DNA from: Brevibacillus_D fluminis_A
Lineage (GTDB): Bacteria > Bacillota > Bacilli > Brevibacillales > Brevibacillaceae
Assembly: GCF_052072235.1 (NCBI RefSeq)
Contig: NZ_CM125436.1
Span: 1,854,001-1,918,000 of the forward strand
DNA length: 64,000 bases
Reading direction: 5' to 3'
The position numbers and the translations under genes are program-made. A model generated the notes under the pieces. That model was given only the letters and a program-made list of their open reading frames with translations, made no database searches and was not told the DNA's origin. Of this stretch, positions 24,548-33,100 are shown in pieces. Position 1 is the stretch's first letter. Every line of letters begins with the position of its first letter.

Positions 24548-27214
24548 ATGTCGAATGAAACGACGCCAAACATTGACAACCAATTGCCGAAAAACTACGA
24601 CCCAAAAGCGGCGGAAGCCAAATGGTACCGCTACTGGATCGACAACCAGTTTTTCCGTGCGGAGCGTGACGAGCAGAAAAAGCCTTTCACGATCGTAATC
24701 CCGCCGCCGAATGTTACGGGGAAACTGCATCTTGGCCACGCGCTCGATACGACGCTCCAGGACATCATCACACGGGCAAAGCGGATGCAGGGCTACAGCA
24801 CGCTCTTTTTGCCGGGGATGGACCATGCGGGGATTGCGACCCAGGCGCGCGTCGAAGCGACGCTGCGTGAAGAAGGGATTTCCCGCCACGATCTCGGCCG
24901 CGAAGCATTCATCGAAAAAGTATGGGAATGGAAACACATCTACGCGAGCCATATCCGCGAACAGTGGGAGAAGCTGGGCCTGGCGCTCGATTACTCCCGC
25001 GAGCGGTTCACCATGGATGAAGGACTCTCCCGCGCGGTTCGCGAGGTGTTCGTCCGCCTGTACGAAAAAGGCTTGATCTACCGTGGCAACCGCATTATCA
25101 ACTGGGACCCTGCGGCGCGCACAGCGCTGTCCGACATTGAAGTGATTTACAAGGAAGTAAAAGGTGCGCTGCATCACCTGCGCTATCCGCTCGCGGATGG
25201 CAGCGGCTCGATTGAAGTGGCGACCACCCGTCCGGAGACAATGCTGGGCGATACGGCTGTCGCGGTGCATCCGGAAGACGAGCGCTACAAGCATCTGATC
25301 GGAAAAACGGTCATTTTGCCGATTACCGGCCGCGAAATTCCAATCGTTGCCGATGACTACGTCGACCCGGAATTCGGCTCGGGTGCCGTGAAAATTACGC
25401 CTGCCCATGACCCGAACGACTTTGAACTGGGGCTGCGCCATAACTTGCCGCAAATCGTCGTCATGGATACGGCAGGCAAAATGAATGAGCAGGCAGGCCC
25501 TTACGCCGGTCTGGATCGCTTTGAATGCCGCAAGCAAATCATCAAAGATTTGAGCGAGCAAGGCATCATGTTCAAAATCGAGGAGCATATTCACCAAGTG
25601 GGCCACAGCGAGCGCTCCGATGCTGTCGTTGAGCCGTATTTGTCGACACAGTGGTTCGTCAAAATGCAGCCGCTGGCGGATGCTGCCCTGGCCAACGCGG
25701 CGAGCGAAGAGAGCGTGCGTTTTGTGCCGGAGCGCTTCAAAAACACGTACCTGCGCTGGATCGAAAACATTCGCGACTGGTGCATTTCCCGCCAGCTTTG
25801 GTGGGGCCACCGCATCCCGGCTTGGTACTGCCAAGATTGCGGTCACGAAATCGTTTCTCGCACGGATGTGACCGAGTGCCCTTCTTGCCACAGCCACAAC
25901 CTGCAGCAAGATGAGGATGTATTGGATACATGGTTCTCCTCGGGCCTCTGGCCGTTCTCTACACTGGGCTGGCCGGATGAGAGCGAGGATATGAAATATT
26001 TCTATCCGACCAACGTACTGGTTACCGGCTACGACATCATTTTCTTCTGGGTCGCGCGGATGATCTTCAGTGGGTTGGAATTTACCGGTCAAAATCCGTT
26101 TGACACCGTATTGATCCACGGCATCATCCGCGACTCGGAAGGACGCAAAATGTCCAAGTCGCTCGGCAATGGTGTCGATCCGATGGAAGTTATCGAAAAA
26201 TATGGCGCAGACGCGCTGCGCTACACGCTGGCGACAGGAAACTCGCCAGGGAATGACCAGCGCTTCTACTGGGAAAAGGTTGAGGCGAACCGCAACTTCG
26301 CCAACAAGATCTGGAATGCGTCCCGTTTCGCCTTGATGAACCTCGAGGGCTTCACCTATGACGACATCGATTTGACCGGGGAGCTGTCCGCTCCAGACAA
26401 GTGGATTCTTTCCCGCTTGCAAAACACGATCGCTGATGTGACCCGTCTGATGGACGCATACGAGTTCGGTGAATCCGGCCGCGTGCTGTACAACTTCATC
26501 TGGGATGATTTGTGCGACTGGTATATTGAAATGGCGAAATTGTCCTTGTACGGTACCGATGCAGCTGCCAAGAAGACGACGCAATCCGTTCTGGTGACTG
26601 TTCTTGATCAAACGCTGCGCCTCTTGCATCCGTTCATGCCGTTCATGACCGAAGAAATTTGGCAAGCACTGCCGCACCAAGGTGAGAGCATTACGGTAGC
26701 CGCGTGGCCAAAAGCGGACGACAGCCGCATCGATGCCGAAGCAGAAGCGGAAATGGCCTTGCTAATGGACGTGATTCGCAGCGTGCGCAACATCCGTGCG
26801 GAAGTGAACGTGCCGATGTCCAAAAAAGTCGAGCTGTTGATCAAGCCAAGCGATGAGCTGGCCTTGTCCCGCTTAAAGCGCGGCGAAGAGTTCCTCGTGC
26901 GCTTCTGCAATCCGGAATCACTCGTTATCGATCAGGCGGTTGCCGCTCCGGATAAAGCGATGTCGGCCGTCGTGACGGGCGCTGAATTGTTCCTGCCGCT
27001 CGCCGCTTTGATCGATGTGGAAGCGGAGAAAAAACGTCTGGAAAAAGAAGTAGCGACGCTCAATGCGGAAGTGGAGCGCATCGAGAAGAAGCTGAACAAT
27101 CCAGGCTTCATGGCAAAAGCGCCGGAAAAAGTCATCGAGGAAGAACGCGCCAAAATGGCGGATTACGCCGACAAGCGCGAAAAAGTATTGGCGCGACTGG
27201 CAGAGTGGCAGTAG
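24548..27214 (+). CDS. valS: Valyl-tRNA synthetase
   Basis: 888-residue class I aminoacyl-tRNA synthetase. The HIGH signature is HLGH at residue 61 (PPPNVTGKLHLGHAL) and KMSKS is at 534-538. The editing (CP1) domain with TTRPETMLGDTAVAVHPED and GSGAVKITPAHDPND lies between. A zinc-finger-like CQDCGHE...CPSCHSH pair is near residue 430. The C-terminal coiled coil (IDVEAEKKRLEKEVATLNA) is typical of ValRS and contacts tRNA. The ATG at 24548 is eight bases after AGGAGG; one at 24542 is too close to it. Confidence 0.98.
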   Translation: MSNETTPNIDNQLPKNYDPKAAEAKWYRYWIDNQFFRAERDEQKKPFTIVIPPPNVTGKLHLGHALDTTLQDIITRAKRMQGYSTLFLPGMDHAGIATQARVEATLREEGISRHDLGREAFIEKVWEWKHIYASHIREQWEKLGLALDYSRERFTMDEGLSRAVREVFVRLYEKGLIYRGNRIINWDPAARTALSDIEVIYKEVKGALHHLRYPLADGSGSIEVATTRPETMLGDTAVAVHPEDERYKHLIGKTVILPITGREIPIVADDYVDPEFGSGAVKITPAHDPNDFELGLRHNLPQIVVMDTAGKMNEQAGPYAGLDRFECRKQIIKDLSEQGIMFKIEEHIHQVGHSERSDAVVEPYLSTQWFVKMQPLADAALANAASEESVRFVPERFKNTYLRWIENIRDWCISRQLWWGHRIPAWYCQDCGHEIVSRTDVTECPSCHSHNLQQDEDVLDTWFSSGLWPFSTLGWPDESEDMKYFYPTNVLVTGYDIIFFWVARMIFSGLEFTGQNPFDTVLIHGIIRDSEGRKMSKSLGNGVDPMEVIEKYGADALRYTLATGNSPGNDQRFYWEKVEANRNFANKIWNASRFALMNLEGFTYDDIDLTGELSAPDKWILSRLQNTIADVTRLMDAYEFGESGRVLYNFIWDDLCDWYIEMAKLSLYGTDAAAKKTTQSVLVTVLDQTLRLLHPFMPFMTEEIWQALPHQGESITVAAWPKADDSRIDAEAEAEMALLMDVIRSVRNIRAEVNVPMSKKVELLIKPSDELALSRLKRGEEFLVRFCNPESLVIDQAVAAPDKAMSAVVTGAELFLPLAALIDVEAEKKRLEKEVATLNAEVERIEKKLNNPGFMAKAPEKVIEEERAKMADYADKREKVLARLAEWQ

Positions 27215-27262
27215 CATGTGCCAAGCCCGAGCGGCATATCTTGAAGAATGGAGTCGTTCCTC

Positions 27263-28621
27263 ATGAGTGAATCAGGCTTTACAACGTATCAGGAAGCTCT
27301 CGACTGGGTGCACGGCCTGCTGCGTTTCGGGCAAAAACCCGGCTTGGAGCGCGTCTTATGGATGCTCTCCAGGCTGGATCACCCGGAACGCCGGGTCCCT
27401 TTCATCCATGTGGCCGGAACCAATGGAAAAGGATCGACTTGCGCCTATTTGAATGGCATTTTGCAAGCGGCAGGCTATAGCACCGGGATGTTCACGTCGC
27501 CTTATCTGATCAATTTCCGCGAACGGATTCGCTATAACGGAGAAATGATCAGCGAAGAGGAGTTTCGCATGGTTGCCAGCGAGATCAGACCGCTGGCAGA
27601 GGAATGTGCGGAGACGACATCTCATGGAACCCCTACCGAGTTTGAGGTCATTACGGTAATCGCGATACAATATTTTGCTCGCGTGGCTCGTCCGGCTGTG
27701 GTGATCTGGGAGACCGGACTGGGCGGACGACTGGATTCGACCAATGTCGTCCACCCGCTCGTCTCCATCATCACGAATATCGGAATGGACCACATGGATG
27801 TCCTGGGGCATACGATCGAGGAGATCGCCCGGGAAAAAGCGGGCATCATCAAGCCGGGCGTGCCGGTTGTCACCTGCGAGCAATCGCCGGACGCACTGGC
27901 CGTGATCGAACAGGCAGCACGCGACAAGAAAAGCACCTTGTATGTGTTGAACCGCGATTTTTCGGTGGAGCAGCTGGCAGAGCAGCTCGGGTCGCAAACG
28001 ATCCGCTATGAGAGCCAGCATCGCCGGCACGCAAGCGAATATGTGCTGCCGCTCAACGGCGTTCATCAGCCCAAAAATGCAGCCGCAGCTTTGGCAGCGC
28101 TGGACGTGCTGCGCAATTTCTATGCCTACATGGCCGAAGAGGAAGAAATTGCGCGAGGACTGCAACAAACGAGCTGGCCTGGCCGTCTGGAGGTAGTGAG
28201 CCAACGCCCGCTGATCTTTTTGGACGGGGCGCACAATACGGAAGGAATGCAGATGCTGACGCAAAGTCTGGAGCAGCTGCTGCCCGCTGGCAAATCGATC
28301 GAGCTGCTCGTATCGTCGTTGGCCGACAAGCCGCTTGTTCAGATGGCAGAGGCAGCGCGGCCGCTCGTCGCATTGGCCGAGCGACTGACGCTGACCCAGT
28401 TTGATTTTCCGCGTGCAGCGACCGTGGAAAAACTGCAGGATGCCTATGTGACGGCAGGTGTCGAGCCGCAGAAGCTGTTTTTGGCGCCAGACTGGCGCAG
28501 CTATGTGAGCATGTGGAAGGAACGAGCAGAAGCAGACGATTGTTTGGTGATCTGCGGTTCCCTCTACTTCATTGCACAGGTGCGAGCATTTTTATACAAC
28601 GTGGAAGAGGCAGGTGAATAA
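27263..28621 (+). CDS. folC: Folylpolyglutamate synthase / dihydrofolate synthase
   Basis: 452-residue Mur-ligase-family enzyme that adds glutamate to folates (and possibly to dihydropteroate). The P-loop is HVAGTNGKGSTCAYL near residue 45. Other family motifs are FTSPYLINFRERIR, ETGLGGRLDSTNVV, ITNIGMDHMDVLG and the C-terminal FLDGAHNTEGM. The start ATG at 27263 is nine bases from TGGAG; an in-frame ATG at 27248 would add five residues. It lies between valS and murC and touches murC (one base between stop and start), so the two are probably co-translated. Confidence 0.95.
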   Translation: MSESGFTTYQEALDWVHGLLRFGQKPGLERVLWMLSRLDHPERRVPFIHVAGTNGKGSTCAYLNGILQAAGYSTGMFTSPYLINFRERIRYNGEMISEEEFRMVASEIRPLAEECAETTSHGTPTEFEVITVIAIQYFARVARPAVVIWETGLGGRLDSTNVVHPLVSIITNIGMDHMDVLGHTIEEIAREKAGIIKPGVPVVTCEQSPDALAVIEQAARDKKSTLYVLNRDFSVEQLAEQLGSQTIRYESQHRRHASEYVLPLNGVHQPKNAAAALAALDVLRNFYAYMAEEEEIARGLQQTSWPGRLEVVSQRPLIFLDGAHNTEGMQMLTQSLEQLLPAGKSIELLVSSLADKPLVQMAEAARPLVALAERLTLTQFDFPRAATVEKLQDAYVTAGVEPQKLFLAPDWRSYVSMWKERAEADDCLVICGSLYFIAQVRAFLYNVEEAGE

Positions 28622-28622
28622 G

Positions 28623-30011
28623 GTGGATCAGACCCAACACGTCCACTTCGTGGGCATCGGCGGCTATGGCATGAGCGCCATCGCCCGTGTCTTGATCGAC
28701 CTTGGATACAAGGTGACCGGCTCGGATGTAGCCATGAACGAATTGGCGAAGAAGCTGGAGGCTCGCGGTGCGATAGTTTACATAGGGCATGCGGCGGAGC
28801 AGATCGAAGGGGCCGACCTGGTCGTCTATTCGACTAGCATTTCAGAGGATAATGCGGAAATACGTGCAGCAAAAGCAAGCGGTGTGCCAGTGCTGCACCG
28901 TTCGCAGATGCTCGCAAAAATGATGAACGAACGAAAAGGCGTGGCGATTGCCGGAGCGCATGGAAAAACGACAACGACCTCGATGATTGCCCATGTGCTC
29001 GAAGAGTGCGGCGTCGACCCGACATTTATCATTGGCGGCGAACTCATGAATGCCGGCACGAACGCAAAGGCCGGAAAAAGCGATTTTGTCATCGCAGAGG
29101 CGGATGAGAGCGACGGATCGTTCCTCGAATATCATCCGGTCTATGAGGTGATCACGAATATCGAACCGGACCATCTGGAGCATTTCGATGGTGATTTCGG
29201 CAACCTGAAAGCGGCGTACGCTGAATTTCTCAGCCATTTGAAGCCGGAGGGCAAAGCGGTCGTCTGTGTGGATGACGAGCACGTCCGCGAGCTGATGCCG
29301 AAGGTGAAAGGCACGGTCGTGCGTTACAGCATCGACCCGTTGCATCGCGAAATGGCTGATTATCACGCGACAGACATCATCGTCGGCGATCGCAAAACCT
29401 CTTGCCAAATTTGGCACAAGGATGAGCTGCTTGGCGAGCTGCACTTGTGTGCGCCAGGAAAGCACAATGTGGCCAATGCGCTGGCGGCGATCATCGTGTC
29501 GCTGGATATCGGGCTGCCGTTTGAAAAAATCGCGGCAGCGCTGACCACATTCCGCGGAGCGAAGCGCCGGTTTCAAATCATCGGCGAGGAGCGCGATGTG
29601 CTGGTGGTCGATGATTACGCGCACCATCCGACGGAGATCATGGCGACGCTCAGCGGAGCGCGGGCATCCGGCCGCCGCGTCATCGCAGTCTTCCAGCCGC
29701 AGCGCTACACGCGCACCTATTTCCTGATGGAAGAGTTCAGCCGTGCGTTTGCGGACGCCGACGAGGTGATCATCACGGATATTTATTCGCCGGCAGGGGA
29801 GAAGCAGATCGAAGGGGTCAATTCCCAGGTGTTGGTCGAGAAAATTCGTGCCAACAGTCACTCTCGCGCCCAATATATCGCGACGAAGGAAGACGTGCAG
29901 GAGAAATTGCTCGATTCCGTTCGTTCCGGCGATATGGTACTGACCATGGGGGCGGGCGATATTTACAAAACCGCGTATTGGTTGGTAGAAAAATTAGGAA
30001 AAAACTCCTAA
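28623..30011 (+). CDS. murC: UDP-N-acetylmuramate--L-alanine ligase
   Basis: 462-residue ligase that adds the first L-Ala of the peptidoglycan stem peptide. The N-terminal UDP-MurNAc site HFVGIGGYGMSAIARVL, the P-loop IAGAHGKTTTTSMIAH near residue 110, EADESDGSFL, NIEPDHLEHF and VDDYAHHPTEI are all present. The GTG at 28623 follows AGGTGAATAAG and is one base after the folC stop; an ORF reading further upstream into folC is spurious. In B. subtilis murC lies elsewhere, so its linkage to folC is a feature of this lineage. A terminator follows. Confidence 0.97.
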   Translation: MDQTQHVHFVGIGGYGMSAIARVLIDLGYKVTGSDVAMNELAKKLEARGAIVYIGHAAEQIEGADLVVYSTSISEDNAEIRAAKASGVPVLHRSQMLAKMMNERKGVAIAGAHGKTTTTSMIAHVLEECGVDPTFIIGGELMNAGTNAKAGKSDFVIAEADESDGSFLEYHPVYEVITNIEPDHLEHFDGDFGNLKAAYAEFLSHLKPEGKAVVCVDDEHVRELMPKVKGTVVRYSIDPLHREMADYHATDIIVGDRKTSCQIWHKDELLGELHLCAPGKHNVANALAAIIVSLDIGLPFEKIAAALTTFRGAKRRFQIIGEERDVLVVDDYAHHPTEIMATLSGARASGRRVIAVFQPQRYTRTYFLMEEFSRAFADADEVIITDIYSPAGEKQIEGVNSQVLVEKIRANSHSRAQYIATKEDVQEKLLDSVRSGDMVLTMGAGDIYKTAYWLVEKLGKNS

Positions 30012-30030
30012 CAAATTTGTGATATTTCTC

Positions 30031-30068
30031 GGAAAACTCGCTTCAAGATGGGCGAGTTTTCCTTTTGT
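30031..30068 (+). terminator. Terminator after murC
   Basis: GGAAAACTCGC pairs with GCGAGTTTTCC across TTCAAGATGG, followed by TTTTG. Confidence 0.9.
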
Positions 30069-30081
30069 TTGTCCTTTTATA

Positions 30082-30090
30082 TGGTAAAAT
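30082..30090 (+). promoter_or_regulatory. Extended -10 promoter candidate for the surface-protein gene
   Basis: TGGTAAAAT gives TG-N-TAAAAT with no good -35. It is about 60 bases before the ATG. Confidence 0.4.
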
Positions 30091-30150
30091 GGTAATGATT
30101 ATTCAATCGATTGCAAATGGACAAGCAATTGGAGGAGGGGAACGTTTTTG

Positions 30151-33100
30151 ATGAGACAAAGGGGTATGACTCAACGCATCCTGGTCATCCTGCTCGCGCT
30201 GATTCTGATCATCACGGCGATCATGCCGTTTCTCCCGATCAGCTTCTCGGGACAGTCGCTGTTTTTGCCGACAGCGCAGGCGGCGCAGGATACGACCGGA
30301 AATGGCCCGAATGGTGATTGGACCGCGTCCAAAGCGACGTATTACGCGACAGATCCGAACCATGCCAACATCGGCGCCGAGATGATGGTTCGCTATGGCG
30401 ACATTGACAACTTTGGAGCAGGTTGGGGCGGAAAAGACCCGTTTACGGGGGAAATCATCAATGCGCCTTACCCGACGATCATGCATGGGAGCAGCGATCC
30501 GGCGGGTACGGACCAATTGATGGTCATTAAAACGTTTATCAATTACCAGAAGCCCAAAAACTGGACAAGCGATGACAGCGTGGCGGATGGGTACACCCGG
30601 ACGTATTACAACAACAATAACAAGTCATTGCCGGGTGCCGTGCCGATTGAAATGGTGTATAACCTGCGCGACATCAAGGTTAAGTCCGCCATTTTGCAAT
30701 TATACGTAAACGATTTTCAGGCGAAAAAGCCGAAAGATAAAGGCTGGGACAAATACGTTACCTACACGGCATATTTCGATGGGGTAGCAGCCCCGTTCAT
30801 TTCCAACCAGATCAATTCGATGAACCAGAGCGGCCCCCTCGGCCAATTGCTTACTTTTAACATTCCTGTCGAGTATTTGCCGCTTTTGCAAGACGGAAAG
30901 CTCTCCATCAAGCTCGATGATGACAGCACGACCAAGACGCCTTATGGGGACGGGGTTGCGATCGACTTTGCCAAACTGCTGATCAACCCGGGCGACTATT
31001 CCAATGTCGGTTCGATCAGCGGGACGGTAAAAAACACATCGGGCAAACCGATCGCTGGTGCAACGGTTTCCGCGATGGGGATGGCCGTTGCCACCACAGA
31101 TGCGTCAGGAAACTATCAATTGAACAAAGTGCCGTTTGGCCTGGTCGTATTGGAGGCGTCCGCTTCCGGCTACCAAACGGGGCGGATCGAAATCCCCAAC
31201 TTTAAGAGCGGGTATAATCAGCCGGCCAATTTCGTGCTGACTGCCCAAAGCAACAACGCGAATTTGGAAAACCTGGTGGTATCCTCGGGCAATCCGCTGC
31301 CGCTCAGCCCTTCGTTCAGAAACGACGTCACATCTTATACGATTGATCTCGACAGCAACCTCGATCGTGTGCAGGTGACGCCTACCACAGAGGATAAAGG
31401 GGCAACGCTTACGGTAAACGGGGTCTCGCTGCCAAGCGGTACGGCCAAAGAGATTCCGCTCTCGATCGGGCAGACGGTCGTGACGATTGTCGTCACTGCA
31501 CCGAACGGCACAACCAAAACATACACGGTTACGATCAAAACACCGCAGCTCAGCATTTCGCGCTCACTTGCAAAAAATACGGTGAAGGCGAATGAAGAGG
31601 CGACGGTTACCTATGTGATCGAGCCGAAACCGCTGCGTGCCGACCAAGTCACAGGCGGGGGCGCTTCCTATCTGATGAGGAACATCATCTATCGCGAAGA
31701 CCTTCCCGCGAATGTGACGGCGGGAATCGATCCAAACTGGACGACGACTGCTCAACATACAGCCAGTCATATCGAGGTAAAACTTCCGGATATTCTCTAT
31801 ACCAAAAATGGCGATCAATACACGGCTCCAAAACAAACCTACACGATGAAGCTCAAAGCATCGAAGGAAGGCTCCTATGTTTTGGACAAGGGGCAGCTGG
31901 AGTATCCGTATTTGGACGGTTCTCGCAAAACAGCCAATTTCGATGCGCTGGTATTTTATGTCGAACCGGTTGTCGCCAGCATCACCCTGGACCAAAAAGA
32001 ATTGAAGATGCAGGTCGGCGATGTATACGACCGGCTGAAAGCCACCGTGCTGCCGGCAAATGCTGACCAGCGCGTCACGTGGAGCAGCAGTAATACGAGC
32101 ATCGTCACCGTGGAAAATGGCGTGCTGACGGCGAAAGGCCCGGGAACGGCCACGATTACGGTCACTTCCGCGGATGGCAGGATCAGTGCGCAATGCCAGG
32201 TCACGGTGACTCAGCCGGTGAAAAGCGTTGCGATCGAGCCGGCAAGCGTGGAATTGAATGTCGGCGAAACGATGAAGCTGACCGCCATCATTCAGCCTGC
32301 CGATGCGTCCAATAAAAATGTGACTTGGACGTCAAGTGATCCTCAGATCGTCACAGTCGACAGCAATGGAACGATCCAGGGCAAACAGCGTGGAACCGTG
32401 ACGATCACGGTCAAGACCGAGGATGGCGGGCTGATTGCGATATGTGACGTCACTGTCGTGCAGGCAAGTAACGGCAATGCAACGTCTTCTTCCATCTACG
32501 CATGGGGTGCGAACGACGAAGGCCAAATCGGCGACGAAAAGGAAAAAGTCGACCGCTATCTCAAACCGATTCCAGTCCCCGCATTTGCTGATGTGGAAGC
32601 GACCGGCATCGCAGCTGGCGCAAAGCACTCCATGGCGGTGACCAAAGACGGATACGCCTACACATGGGGACGCAACGATCAAGGCCAGCTCGGAATCGGC
32701 AACATGGGCAATACGTGGAGAACGGAGCATTTTCCGCAGCGGTTGCCGAAGCAAGATAGCAACACGAATTTTACAGCTGTTTGGGCAGGCGGCAATCACT
32801 CCTTTGCGAAAAATGCCTTGGGAAACGTATATGTGTGGGGAAGCAACCAGTCGGGTGAGCTAGGTGCGAAATCGGCTAACGGTCGGGAAAAATCACCTTT
32901 GCTGATAAACTCCTTGAACCCGTTGTCCAAAATCGCAAGCGGCAGCTCGCATACCGTTGCCATGATGGGCGCCAACCGTGTGGATACGGCCGGGGACAAT
33001 ACGTACGGACAGCGCGGCAATCCCGGGTTCAGCGGGACGGAACAATTTGTGCAGATTTATAAAGATTTTACCGGCTATACAGGCTTTACGAATTTCAAAG

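Noticed and set aside
24431..26680. 749-codon minus-strand frame opposite valS
   Set aside because: valS has full class I synthetase motifs and a T-box; the antisense frame is a codon-bias by-product and runs into the T-box.
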